A stretch of DNA of 64,000 nt from Aplidium turbinatum (taxonomy: Eukaryota; Chordata; Ascidiacea; Aplousobranchia; Polyclinidae), in the NCBI GenBank assembly GCA_918807975.1, contig OU964923.1, positions 27,757,235 through 27,821,234 on the forward strand, in the 5' to 3' direction. Numbering within the stretch: the stretch's first letter is position 1; every line of letters starts with the position of its first letter. Below are positions 39,765 through 52,079 of this stretch, one piece after another. Position numbers and translations under genes: made by a program. The notes under the pieces were generated by a model. That model did no database searches. It worked only from the letters and a program-made list of their open reading frames with translations, and was not told where the DNA came from.

Positions 39765-39847
39765 TATCTGCGCATGTCATTGTTTTACATTAATTCAACA
39801 TCTGCAGACGTTGAATTAATGCATAAAATGTGTGGTTTTCTGGTTGG
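39765..39847. repeat. CAGACAGCAAA palindromic MITE copy, diverged ends
   Basis: The core ATTAATTCAACATCTGCAGACGTTGAATTAAT is an almost perfect 32-bp palindrome (one mismatch pair). Outside it the arms read TTGTTTTAC and, reversed, CATTTTATGC. The right end is CTGGTTGG. Confidence 0.65.
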
Positions 39848-40438
39848 ATTCGTGTGCTAAGCGTGTTCCAGGTTCAAGCAGTGTTTACTTTACAGTGTTG
39901 CAATAAAGGCAACTTTTGCTGACTGCATATTGACTAGAATACTGGATGTACAGTACATACAGGTATTTGTTAATATACGTAACTTTTCAGTCATCCGACG
40001 CCAAACAGTTTACTACTGTAGATAGAAAACCTGGAATATCTATAAACCACAAAATCTGTGCGCCTATGAGTGATACTTGTCAACATGAATGCAATCCCCC
40101 ATAAATTGAAAAATTTGATTGAATATGTATCTTGCTGACATTGAGTTACATTGTGAAAACGTCAAATTTGCACAAAAAAGTATATTTCCAACCTGGTGAA
40201 AAAACGTCAGCTTTGGTAGGGGTAACGTAACTAAAAGGGGCGCACTTTTTCATTTTGTTTCAAGTTCAAGCTGTCCGAGTTGAGCCAAAGGAATTGGTCT
40301 GAAATGATGATGTTTGTTTTTTCACATTAATTTAACTCTCAATCTCATGTCACAAAACCACCTAATAATTTTTTGTTGAATAAATTGTTTCTGAATGACT
40401 AAAAACTTGTTGTTTCCCTCAAGAATTTTTAGACAGCT

Positions 40439-40503
40439 CAGACAGCAAATCAGTCGTCTGCAGACGTTGAATCAATGCAAAAAGCGACTGACTTGCAGTC
40501 TGG
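40439..40503. repeat. CAGACAGCAAA palindromic MITE copy, short-left-arm subtype
   Basis: CAGACAGCAAATCAGTCG leads directly to the centre TCTGCAGACGTTGAATCAATG. The right arm, reversed, again has TCAGTCG next to the terminus. Same internal loss as the copy at 38885. Confidence 0.75.
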
Positions 40504-40509
40504 AAAAGA

Positions 40510-43010
40510 AATCATAATGAAGCCAAACAATCTTTTTGCATCAGTTTATGTTGTATCGTGGTAATATGAACGTGAAAGCTGGTTAATTTAACTTCAAATG
40601 TAGAACTTTTGTGAAACGTTTTGAAATGGTTTCCTCTCGTCACTTTGCTGGTAATGGAAATATCAAATGATTGTCACAATTTCGTCCAAAGTGCACATAG
40701 CAGATGAGATTTGACTTGTTTGAAACGATTTTTTTTTTGGTTAAAACAAACAAAATATCGTGACATAGAATTTAATTTAAGAAATAACCAAGTTAAAATA
40801 ATCAGTTTTGTCCTGAAACAAAATATTTCTGTTTTAAAATTGTCTCAGTATAGTTAGCCTACCACATAATTTTTTGCAGCTCACAAAGTAAATTATTAAA
40901 TATTTATTAATTTAGACTCGACTAGTGGCTTTAATCATGAAATAAAGACTCTTCTTTTTTAAAGAATTTAAAGACTCTTTGAATTTCCACCCATTCAAAA
41001 CCTTTTCACTTTCATCTTTTACATAATGTTACCGGTATACCAAATATTCTTTCAGTTTTTTCGATGAAAAATTTTTACGAATTGTTGAAATTGCTTTGGC
41101 CAATGGCCATACATTGCTACAAAAACAAAATTATACGTGGGTAAAAATGTTTTTTCATTGTGTAAATTTGTTTTTAACTAAATCCAGGAAAGATTCAGTT
41201 GGTAAACTTTAAAAGCAAAATAGAACGAAATAAACCCGTTAAATCGGCTAAAAATCGTCAAATTAAAAGCTTCTTTATTGATGCAATTTTGTTACAATCT
41301 GTTGTTTTTGTGAAACATGTCAACATTAAACATGTTGCTGTAAAACAATTAAGCATGCGAAATGAAATTTGATTTTGAAACAACACTACCGCGTGCAAAT
41401 TTTAAAACTAGAAAAAAAGTTATGTTATCAAAAAAATTATGACATTGATAACATTTCAATTTCTGTTCTAATTTCAAAATTTTACGCGATTATTGTGTTT
41501 TTAAATAAAAGTTCATTTTGCATGTTCATGGGTTTCAGAGCAACCTGGCTCTGTGTTCAGTCATACTAGTACAGATAAGCATTACCTGATTCATCTTCCT
41601 GAAGAAGTCAGTCGTGTCTGATTAACGAAAAATCGCAATACAGTAAATGCGGATTATCATCTGGAATATCTTATACTGTAACAGTTTAGCTCATTTTGCA
41701 CCAAAAGAGCGAATCGTGCTATTAAAGCGTCATACAGTATATGCCACTCCTCATAAGCGGCAAGTAGGAGGGCTATATCCATCGCTTGAGCCTACGTCCA
41801 ACATTGCTGCTAAGAACACTAGCACCTTCATTAAACAATAAGATAGAACCAGCTTTATTTATTCTTTATTTCAATCGCTTCGATGATGTAAAAATGTTTG
41901 AAAATGATGTTTCAATCCAGACAAGAAGAAGTAACTACAGCAGTTACAGTGGGGTGGGGAAAAACTTCCCAAATTGAACGTGCTGTGACTTAAATTAACC
42001 CAATCCAAGACATTCATGTCTTAAAATAGCTATTTGTAATGCTTTTTCTGGGCCAGTTAATCACAAGAGAGGTCTTTTAATTGCCCGCCAAAACACACTG
42101 ACAATAAAGTGAAAAGAAACATTTACGGGGTGACTTTTTATTGTGTGGGGAAACACTCACTTGTTTTCAAGTGTTTATGCAGTTCAACCCTATTCATTTC
42201 TGATAATAAATTAGAAAAAACTTTTAAAAGTGGTTTCAAGTAACAAAGGCAATTTCCCTATGTTTAAAAACCATCAGTCAATGTTTATTGATGGGCTTTT
42301 CATCCTGAGATGATGACACCAGTTTACAAACAAGAGTCTAAGTTATCTACTGTATTGTATTGTGTTCACTGTACGGAAAGGATCCTTTTCTTCTCGAGGA
42401 TTAGATATCTCGATTTGTTCCATTGCCATTAAAAGCAATTAAATTCGTAGACGATGACTGTTTTTGTTTAGAGCAATCAATAGAATGTAATGGATCAGAT
42501 TACCAGCTTTGCAGACTTGGTTGTCCATGTTGATAATACGTTCTCAAACGCTGTATTTTACAAAATAAATCCATGTGGCTATTTGCTAATCCTTTTTCCA
42601 CTATTTCTAAACATGTTGCAATCACCTTGTTTTCTTCAATCCAGTAAGCAAAATTTGTCCGTTTTCCGTTGATGCAACGTATACAGAAGCGCTTTAAATT
42701 CTATAATATTACAAGGTTAGATGTTGTGGTGTCAGTGTATGATATTTTTGTGTTAGCCTACGCAAACTTTTTTTCTAAGCTACGGCGTGATTGAAACAAT
42801 CATTCATAGGTAAATTGGTCAATGGTCAATTGGTCATAGCACGGCCTGTTATAAGAAGTAGGCCGTAGTTAAGGTTTTCCTCAAGAAACATCATAACCAG
42901 TCTTTTGCTTTGGATGTTTCTGATTCAATTAGGGAGTGATAAAACTAAGTTGTATAATCTGACAGAAAGAGTACAAGTGCACGACTTACTTCAGTTTCAT
43001 CATGTTACCT
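40510..43010. other. No feature recognised
   Basis: A+T-rich intergenic sequence. Frames at 41369-41977 and 42490-42672 are short and compositionally ordinary. I found no transposon ends with matching duplications and no splice-linked exons. Confidence 0.4.
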
Positions 43011-43020
43011 CTTCTTTCTG

Positions 43021-43236
43021 TCAGCTTCATAGCCGAGTGGTGAGAGCCCTGAAACGGCAATCGAAAGGGCGCCGGTATGACACCGCTCAAGAGCATGCGG
43101 TTGTGTCTTTGGCAGGACACTTAAAGACATGCCTGAAGGTGGGCACGAAGATTGGCTTCCTTGCCTTCCCGTTCACTTATTCTAAATCTTCAACCACCGG
43201 ATGTACGCCTGGATATGGATACGACAAACAAAAAAC
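43021..43236 (+). mobile_element. SINE family 1, most complete copy
   Basis: The Pol III A box TAGCCGAGTGGTGAGAG is followed by a weak B box and the body GAGCATGCGGTTGTGTCTTTGG, GGACACTTAAAG, ACGAAGATTGGCTTCCTTGCC and CAACCACCGG. It ends GATACGACAAACAAAAAAC. Four copies occur in the window (32701, 43021, 46519, 51790). The head resembles tRNA-Ser/Leu-type A boxes. Confidence 0.8.
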
Positions 43237-43239
43237 CTC

Positions 43240-45215
43240 TTCTTTTTTCTAAATTTTAAAATTTTATTCAAGTGTAACCGTGCCATATTTTACACTGATT
43301 ATTCAAAAACGTTGCAACGCTTGACATTTTGTCGGTTCTACCTTTTTCTAAACCTTCGCTATGTTTGGCATATACTGTTTTTGTTTTGATGGTCAGAAAC
43401 AAAAACAAACTGAATTGAACTGAAACCAGGAATTTTCTATAAGTAGGTAACACAAAGTACGCACTCTTGTATCACATTGCAAGTATTTTAAGAGAAAACT
43501 TTTTTAAGTGTAACTCATTCTTAGTCTGCAATATGACGTCGTTTTCAAGAAAATTAGTAAAAGCACTGACTATATCTTTTATCACCTACGTACTGGAAAA
43601 AAGAATGGTTGAGGGGCCATTTATAGAGCCATCTATCCAGGAGCCTATGCTGTTCGACGTGTTCGTATCAACACGAATGTTCATACTTCGAAAGTTTGAT
43701 ATATTATGTCTTTGCCACGAACAAAAGTTACGAATACTTGTAGGAAGATATTTTTGTTCATAAAAAAGTATTTCCATGGTAAGGAGCCTTCTTGTTCGCA
43801 CAAAAATTGTTTTCAAAAATCGTTATTCAAAAGGCAAGGTTTTCTTGGATTACATGGAATATAACTTGGAATATAACTTCCACAAAATTTTTTAGTAGTC
43901 TAGTTAGCTATAGACTTCATCGTAGGCTACAGCCGTATTTTGGTTTTAGGGGACTAAAGAAAAAAAAATGCTTATGGACTTTGTTGAAGGGTACGACGTT
44001 GAAGAGTGAGTTGGTTTCATTGAACTGCCTAGTAGTTAGTTTGTACAGTATGTAGCACGGGCACCAGGCACTGCCTTCTCCTACCAAAGTAAAAAGATCC
44101 CCTTTAGAAATGTCAGATGTGACCATTGACTCAAGATTGGGTAGGAATCTAAATTTCAGTCGGAGTAAGTCTGCACCACGTTAAAGTATTTCCATAGAGA
44201 TGGGAGCTGAGCAAAAAGGCCCCCTCATACACATTTCGGAACTGTTTAATTCTGAAAACTCGTTCATTCTTATCATTTTTTTATATCTGTCTCTCCAAAT
44301 GGTGCATAATTTGTGTTGACTGGATGATGAAACAGCACAACGTCAGCTCCACACTTACCCCAACATTTTACCCCAACCATCTACCCCTTTCTACCCTTGG
44401 ACTAGCGAAAAATGGAAGGTTCATACGAAGACAAAAATATATTTGAGGCTGCATAGCCTACGCCATAGCACAGCAACAAACGAGTGAAGGTGTGCTTCTG
44501 TCTTAAATATGTCTACTGTAAGCATAGCACATCCAAGACCAACACAAAAACAATTTTTTTGGATTTCGTCGTTTTGATTTTAACAGTAAAAAAGTTAACA
44601 GATCAGGTATAACAGGAAGTCAAAAATCATTACTGTCATTTGCACTTGGTACTTTCCATTGCAAACAAGTGAAACAACCGTAAAAAACTTTAAGAAATGT
44701 AAAAAGCGTGCTGTGAAAATAAAAGGAGACAATACCAAACATTCAAGCAAGTAACATTCATCTCATGTGGAGGTTAACCTTGACAATGAATGATGTGAAC
44801 CTAAAAATTGTTGTATTTATCCTTTTTGAAGAAGAATAGGTTTCATTTCGTGCTAGCTCGCATAAGTATTTAGCTGAATTCGTTTTACATTGATACGACA
44901 ACCGCGAACGCTACGAAACGATCAAGTCTAGCTATTTCTTAAAACCACGTACGAGAAAGTCTGAGGTTTTATCACTCCAGTCCCAAGATAATAAAATGAT
45001 TTATATTTTTCAGCAAGTCGTATTTCCCTATAGATTTTCTGTATAAACGAAAAATCGTCTGCATTTCTGAGCTGTGACATGTGACAATACAAATGTGTAA
45101 CGTGAGCTACTAACTGGGCAATAGCTCTAGCTGCCACACACGAGATTATATGGTTTTCAACATAAAAAGACACCGATAATTGGGGTAGTCGACACAAACT
45201 TTCGTTTCGTTTGTT
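43240..45215. other. No feature recognised
   Basis: Ordinary A+T-rich sequence between a SINE and the U6 retrocopy. A short direct repeat TGGAATATAACTT occurs twice near 43855-43880. The overlapping frames at 43467-44126 show no family features. Confidence 0.4.
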
Positions 45216-45229
45216 AAAACGAACAAAGA

Positions 45230-45246
45230 GTACTTGCTTCGGCAGT

Positions 45247-45286
<40 letters not shown>

Positions 45287-45330
45287 GGCCCCTGCGCAAG
45301 GATGACAAGCAAAATCGTGAAGCGTTCCAT
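45230..45330 (+). pseudogene. U6 snRNA retropseudogene
   Basis: About 100 bases match U6 from the 5' stem-loop through ACATATACTAAAATTGGAAC, GATACAGAGAAGATTAGCAT (including the ACAGAGA box) and AGCGTTCCAT. Two changes (ACAAGCAAAATCG for ACACGCAAATTCG) lie in the 3' region. A poly(A) run follows at 45331-45360. A 14-bp direct repeat AAAACGAACAAAGA flanks it (45216-45229 and 45358-45371). That is the signature of LINE-mediated retrotransposition, so this is not a native U6 gene. No poly-T terminator follows. Confidence 0.92.
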
Positions 45331-45371
45331 AAAAGAAAAAAAAAAAAAAAAAAAAAAAAAACGAACAAAGA

Positions 45372-46518
45372 AAGCTTAATTCGTAAACAAAACTTATCAG
45401 AACCAAAAGGTCAAAACATGTTTGTCCCAAGCCTCTGCAAGTTCCAATAAACCCGACATGAATCTTTCATGAATACGTGGCGTTCGCTTTAAAATTTGCA
45501 CTTGTTTTTGCAGTTCTATCAAAGTTAAGCACTATTTGAAATTCAACCTAAGCCTCACCCATATGTTAAAACCAATGTTTGTAACAGATTAGTTTAAGGC
45601 AGTTGATCATCTCAAAAGCTAAAATAAAAAAGTAGCCTAATCATTAAACGAATACTCAAAGACTACTTTCATGGTACCGATACTTTTCTCTTGACCTCAC
45701 TTAACCTCACAAGCTCGGATTGACCAATCAAAATCGTTCATCCACCAGCTGTTCCCCATCAGCTAAAATATCAATCGAAGATGAACTTATATAGCCTCGT
45801 GAAATCTCAAACGTATTTCCTCTACCTGTTTTTGTTTATATTTTGTATATGATAAAAATAAATTAGATGTATCTATAGAAAATCGCGTTGAATAGTGTGC
45901 TGTTTGTTGAACCACGCCAGGGTTGACCGAATTGCACAAAAATACAGAAAGTGCTTTCAAATACTTCTTATCTTTAGGGAGTCACACGGAATTTTAGTCT
46001 CCCTCCGGGAATGAAATAGAATTTCTTGTCGTTGAAATGAAATCTAAAACTGCATCACTCTAGCGTTAGCACACATTTATTTAATGCAAGTGCTACGGTT
46101 TGTGAGTGATTATTTTGACGTGAATTCAGCAACTGGCAATCACTGTGGGGCCAACCGGTAAATTTTGTCAACGTTTTCTTTGCTGATGTAACACACTTTT
46201 TATTTTCATAAATTTAATCTCACTCTGTCAGCAAAACTGGTTTTACAACAGATGTCGCTTTAATTCTATAAGGCAGCGATTTCTTGGTGTCATTCACAAG
46301 AATGGCTTAATCCAAATAAACTTTGAGAATTTTCAGATTAAAAAGATTTGAAATTGGCCGCATATGTCAGCCTTAAATTTTTTAACCTTCAAACCGCCTT
46401 ACGTAAGCAAGAACCTTCCCAAACTTCACGAAAATGTAAACTATCACAAATGCAACAATACTCCTTGAGCTCTGAAAGTGAAGTTTAGGTTTAATAAAAT
46501 GAATATCTCTAACCATAG
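45372..46518. other. No feature recognised
   Basis: A+T-rich sequence without transposon ends, exon chains or RNA-like structure that I can identify. Confidence 0.4.
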
Positions 46519-46716
46519 TTTTTTTTTTGTCGTATTCAGGCTTACACCCGGTGGTTGAAGTTTTAGATTAAGTGGACGAGAAGGCAAGGAAGCCAATCTT
46601 CGTGTCCACCTTCAAGTGTCCTGCCAAAGACACAGCCGCATGCTCTTGAGCGGTATCGAACCGGCGCCCTTTCGATTGCCGTTCCAGTGCACTCACCACT
46701 CGGCTATGCAGCCGAC
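46519..46716 (-). mobile_element. SINE family 1, near-complete copy
   Basis: On the minus strand from 46716 the order is GGCTGCATAGCCGAGTGGTG, GGTTCGATACC (a good B box), GAGCATGCGGCTGTGTCTTTGG, ACGAAGATTGGCTTCCTTGCC, CAACCACCGGGTGTAAGCC and ACGACAAAAAAAAA. This copy preserves the Pol III boxes best. Confidence 0.85.
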
Positions 46717-46719
46717 AAC

Positions 46720-49355
46720 GTGACCATGGCGTACGCAAGATTTTCTTGAGGGAACATTTCTCATTTTTATTTAGAATAACAACCATTTGCTCATAATAGC
46801 TGGCATAGGAGAATGCAAAGTCTCACCATGCTTGAAACTAAGTTTAGCAGCGTGTTTGCTTATCCTTTTGTTATGGATGGAAATCGGAAATACCAGATTT
46901 TTGAACAATGTAAGGTCAAAACGTAGCAATTGTGTATAGGTTATTGTAAGTTTGCAAATAAATATTGACTAGTGTTTGCATCAATCTATCTTGCAAGATA
47001 TTGCACCATAAATACATCAAAAAGTTGATAGCTACTATTTGTCGTAACACACTGTTTCATAAATTGTTATTATCTCTTACTCAGCGCATGTTATTTATAC
47101 GGTGAAGTCAGAATCCTTAAATTTTCAACAAGTCCGTAAATTATTATTATCTCCCACTATTCGCTTTTGTTGGCATGCAACAAATCAGCTGCATTGAATT
47201 TTTGAACACATGGGCATTTGCAGCAAATCGTTGACGAAAGTCATGAAACTGAACTATATTATTACCGAAAACTTCTCTTGAAAAAAAAATATTGATCAAT
47301 TTTACGACATCAAAATTGGATTGCCTAATACTAACCACACAACGGATAATGGTCATATAATTGACCAAATGAAAGCTAATACTGTCACCTTTTGAGTAAT
47401 TTAACTCCCAAAGAATCACCCAAACAAAAATAATAGCCAAGAAGACTAAATCTCAGCTTCGAGATCCGCCTTGCCGCCATACTATATGCTCGAAGGTAAA
47501 CCGAGATGAAATTTATGCCAAAAAATTTCAAGTCTGTTTTTTTTAGTTATTTTGATAAAGAGGTGAGTTTCTTGAACCTTTATTTGTCCATGTTCTCCAT
47601 GTTAGGCTATGTTTTTTTCCTTTTGTTGTCTTTTTTTCTCTTTGTTCTCTATGTTATGTTTTTTCTAGCTTTCTATGATGAAAATATAAACCTCAGTTCA
47701 ACTGCAGCCAAGCAACATAGTAAACATGTGAATGCTAATTCCAAGTCGTTCCACGAAACACGCTGTGGCTGAAGTAGCCATTGAGAAAGCTTGCACTCAT
47801 TTCATATCCGTAGACAGTTATTTACTTGTTTAGAAAGCTTTCTTGAAAACAAAAATCAATCATCTTCATTGTTGATCAAGCGCTAAACGAATTAAGCCTA
47901 TGTGACACGACCAATTTATTAAACTTTACCTTTGATTGTCCATTTTAACACTTGTGTGAGGTTTTGTGGTCTACTTTCTAACGTAAATACGTAAATGGCA
48001 TTATGATGAACATTGCGGTCTGGATTTCAGCTTAGGAAGCAGCACATGTGTCATCTTGACACAAAGGTTATTGTAAAGCTCGTCTAAAGTTTTTTAAAGT
48101 TATGACAAGTTGCAAGTCAAGTGGTTCATTGCTTCAACGCATAACTACCACCAGCAAGACGTGGGCTGTGTCCCCGATCAAAAATGTGGCTAACAGACTC
48201 ACGTTGTTTGCCAAATGGTTGCAAGTCGCTTTTAGAAAACTTCTGATACTGTTAACTCAGGCCTGCAAATGTAGGTCCAGGATGGGGGAGGGGCCTGGAA
48301 AATTTCAATGCGCCCTGCTAGATTTTTTAAATGTATTTTAAATCGCAATTCATAGGCCACTGTGTGGGTTTGCTATAACTGTAAATATCCCTTTGAAGAA
48401 GGAACATTTATTTGATCTTATAGCAAACACAATCATCATTTTTTTCCCTAATGGTCAAAAATGGGACTACACGTGAATCAACGAATCGAACTGAACTTCA
48501 CGCTACACTGCATATGTATACGTCACTGTGACATAGTGGTGTGTCACCACCTGCCGTGTTAATTCAAGGGTGTTTTGGATTTTGTATCTCTTGTTTGTGT
48601 TTTATATTCTACGGTCACAAAACATCAACAATAAAACACACAGCAACGATAGACCGGAGAAAACAACTTTTCCTTTGAGTTGTGCAAGCATGGGAGCTTG
48701 TGGTCGATGCTAGTGTCGGTTCAAATATCATCCAGAACACACTACCGTACTGCATTTAGATATGAGACACTGTTGTGACTCACTCAAAATAAACACGACG
48801 ATTATGTTTATGAAGAGTTTCAAGATTTAAACACTGATAATGACGATGAGTGGCATTTTATTTTATGGACAGTTTACTACTGTAATTTTTTTTCAGCTTG
48901 CGGCGCAGTAACAAAAACAAATCACAGCACACTCACTACAAAAACAAAGTTGTTATAAAACAATTTTGTTTAGTAAATTGTGATGCGGTGGATGATGGTA
49001 AGAACGAAACGAGGTTCCATTGTTGCCAAGCCCATCACCCTATGTTTGAGAAGTTCTACCCACATTTTCGCTTTTAATTTTAGTCAATGCAAAAAATCTG
49101 TAATCACAGAGTTGTCAAGACGCAAATGAAAACATGAGTTTAATGACTTTTGCAATCACAGAGTAAAATTTTCATGCAAAAATGAAATCAGTTCGAGCTG
49201 TTTTTGAGAAAAAATGCTTGGAAAACGGGTCGTTTAGGAAACGAATAAGCTGCTCTTCTTTAATAGAAACGTTGCATAATAGATTGATCGCGAAATCATT
49301 TTCAATCCATTATTTTGCGATGCCATTTCTTTGATTATTTTATTTTTTTCTTGTT
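46720..49355. other. No gene recognised
   Basis: A+T-rich sequence. A GC-rich patch at 48280-48310 (GGATGGGGGAGGGGCCTGG) may be a transposon scrap. Frames such as 47506-47772 are T-rich hydrophobic readings without family features. Confidence 0.35.
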
Positions 49356-49449
49356 TTTAACATTCCCAAAAGTTTCGCGGCACACCTGAGAATTTCTAAT
49401 GGCAAACTTGTATACCGCAGCTAACAGTTTGAGAAACACTGGTTTACAG

Positions 49450-49639
49450 TGATGCCAGATTCTATTTTGCTCACTACACCATTTAAAACATTAAATATAC
49501 TTCATTACAACAAAGTAGAAATTTTTTTCCAGAATACACCGAATCTGTGATGGTTTAAAACAATTTTTGTCTACACCAAGCCGTTTTAAATTACACAAAT
49601 TTTTTCAAAATTGGTGTCGTAAAACACCATCTGGCAACA
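49450..49639. mobile_element. Short MITE (TGATGCCAGA...TCTGGCAACA)
   Basis: The 190 bp between two copies of the 11-base repeat CTGGTTTACAG (49439-49449, 49640-49650) has inverted ends of the hAT CAGTGTTGCCAGA type. The left neighbour ends TTTGAGAAACACTG at 49441, itself a hAT-like terminus. The insertion probably landed next to, or in, an older element end. The exact duplication length is ambiguous. Confidence 0.6.
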
Positions 49640-50009
49640 CTGGTTTACAGTATGAAGTTTTTCTAAAAAAAAGTTTAATTTAGTACAAGAGAAAATATTT
49701 CACAAAACAAAATTTTTGGCAAAGAACATAAAAAATAAGAGAGCCCATGAAATGTGTAGGCTGCGAAGTGGATACAGACCCTGATAACATAACATAATTC
49801 ACAGAGGTTTTAGATTAAAGACAGCATAGGCCTAGAGGTGACCATAGAACAACACCAGAAGATTGTTGATGAAATAACATAATTCGGTAACGGAGAGACA
49901 GGTTTCATGAATTTTTAATGTCGTTTTGCTTTCACTGGGGCTTTGGCGTCACGAACGCTTACAAACAACCGCTTTGGCTTAACCATGGCTAGACTAGCAC
50001 TATCTAGAT

Positions 50010-51278
50010 CAGTGGTTCCCAACCTTTTTTACCTTGCGGCACACTATCAAAGAGATAAATAGTTTGCGGCACCCTGGCAAAACTGGGTCAATTTTATGAG
50101 ATTTCTGTATTTCAAATAACTATGAAATAACACAGAATGAGTTGTACAGTAGGCTATAGTGCGCGTAAATAAATGTATTTATTCAAATGTTAGTGTGAAA
50201 TTTGGGCTTGACTTCTTGAACAAAGTCCCTTAATATCTGGGGGCACATTCGATGAAGCCACCCGCATTTCTTCCTCGACTATAAGCAGTCGTTCTCGTTT
50301 TTTAGTTTTTATGCTCGTTAATACGGCAAATCCACTCTCACATAGGTATGACGTGGAAAACTGCAGCAAAAGAACAATAGCTTTCTTTCCAACGCAAGGA
50401 TATTCATTTTGAATTTTTATCCAGAACTCGTCGAGATCGAGGCATCGGCTTGTGCATAAGCTTAAAATTTCCATCGTTACAAATGTCAATTAATTCTTCT
50501 TCTTAAGATTCAAAGCAATATGAGAGTCCAGCAAAAATGGATTTCTCACCCATGCGTAATTTTCCGTGGACAAGCTGAGAAAATACTTCTCGATTTTTTC
50601 TTCCAATAATTTTAGTTGCCGAGTTAGTAATTAGCGAGACAACTTCTTTGTTCTTCATTTCAGAGAAATGTGAAAGCATGTCAAAGTTTCCGTTCTCCAC
50701 TATTAAGGACCACATTTGCAGTTTTTCTCTCAGTGCTTTCAATTTATCGGTTGAAGTTATCTACTAAATAGCCTATACACTAATTTGGAGACCCAATTGT
50801 AATCGCAAAGCAATTCACAAAATATATTCATAAGTATAAAGAACAAATTAATTATAACTTAGCCTTTTCTCGATTAGCTATGTATCGTGCTTGTATCCCC
50901 CATGCAAAACTTTCCTATTTTATAATGGTTCGTAAACAATCGTACAATTTTATAATCGTGCTGGGTCACACAATCCGATATTCTATCATTGCAATTTGAC
51001 TTTGTGCGCCGTGAAACCTGGCAATAATGATGCGTTTCAAACGTTTTTATGGAAAGAACAGCAACGAGTCCAAATCTCTTTCACGCTGTTTTTCCTGGGT
51101 GAGAAAACAAAGGCTTACCGCGGATTAGAGTTAAACTAAATAAATAAATTCCACACTTAACGGGTTAAACTTAAAGTTAAAATAAAGAATGGGCCGCAGT
51201 ATTGCAATATCTCGCGGCACCCTTGAGCATTGCAATTGGCACCCCAGGGTGCCGCGGCACCCCGGTTGGGAACCACTG
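50010..51278 (-). mobile_element. hAT transposon, internally deleted, with transposase remnants
   Basis: Termini CAGTGGTTCCCAACC and GGTTGGGAACCACTG carry a perfect 8-bp duplication ATCTAGAT (50002-50009, 51279-51286). The minus-strand frame 50489-50190 encodes the C-terminal dimerisation region (FWIKIQNEYPCVGKKAIVLL, FSTSYLCESGF, RERLLIVEEEMRVASS) of a ZBED5-like hAT transposase. The frame at 50742-50503 encodes the preceding helical part. At 1269 bp it lacks most of the catalytic domain. Confidence 0.92.
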
Positions 51279-51293
51279 ATCTAGATTCTAGAC

Positions 51294-51650
51294 CAGGGTT
51301 ACTCAACTAATCTTAACAAAGGTCCAGTTTGACAAGACAAGTTGAATGTTTTTAGTGGTCCGGTGAATAAGTTATTTCACACGCAACCACGAAAGTTAAA
51401 CTATTTGTACCAAACCACTTTTTAGGTAAAATGTAACTCGAATTGGATTTCTGAGAAAGTGTTGGGGAGTCTGGAAGTCGAAGCCCCCCAGCAACTAGGA
51501 TCATCACAGTAAAAGTTGTTTCCCAGTAGAAATCTATTTGAGGAAGTCCTGAAACGTGGCGATAAGGTTGTTCTTCCAAAAGCTCAAAGTTCACCACCAA
51601 CACCCAGAAGGTCCGGATTCGGACCGCGGTCCACCAGTTGAGCAGCCCTG
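51294..51650. mobile_element. hAT MITE next to the previous element
   Basis: Ends CAGGGTTACTCAAC and GTTGAGCAGCCCTG (12 of 14 positions symmetrical), with subterminal GGTCCGGATTCGGACCGCGG. Flanks TTCTAGAC (51286-51293) and TTCTAAAT (51652-51659) are a poor 6/8 duplication, offset by one base. The element is 357 bp and shares its left target with the duplication of the element at 50010. Confidence 0.7.
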
Positions 51651-51789
51651 TTTCTAAATTCTAGACTGAAACCACTACAGTAAGTTATTATAATATGTTT
51701 GTTAGTTTACTCTGCAAACATCGCACAATTACTAATAGCTTTTTTGTCGAATCACTGCTTAGCCTATCCCAGTCAAGATTTATAGAATA

Positions 51790-51888
51790 CAAAGAAGCCA
51801 ATCTTCGTTCCCACCTTCAGGCATGCTTTCAAGTGTCTTGCCACATGCTCCTGACTAGTGTCGAAACGGCGTCCTTTTGACTGCAGCA
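51790..51888 (-). mobile_element. SINE family 1, internal fragment
   Basis: The minus strand contains CAAAAGGACGCCGTTTCGAC, GGAGCATGTGGCAAGACACTTGAAAGCATGCCTGAAGGTGGG and ACGAAGATTGGCTTCTTTG, as in the copy at 43021. Head and tail are missing. Confidence 0.65.
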
Positions 51889-52079
51889 AAACTTGCCCCA
51901 TCATCATATATAACATTGAGCAAGATTTTTTGAATGAGTTATAAAAGAATTCTGTAACCATAGTAACGTGGCCTACATGATCAAATGATCAATAGACCGG
52001 ACATATTCTTTAAGCTTTAGAAAAAAACTACAAGCTGATTTTAACAAAGAGACGAATCTATAGTATTAAAATGATTGTA

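Noticed and set aside
45230-45330. Functional U6 snRNA gene
   Set aside because: Poly(A) tail, flanking 14-bp direct repeats, no poly-T terminator and two changes show a retrocopy.
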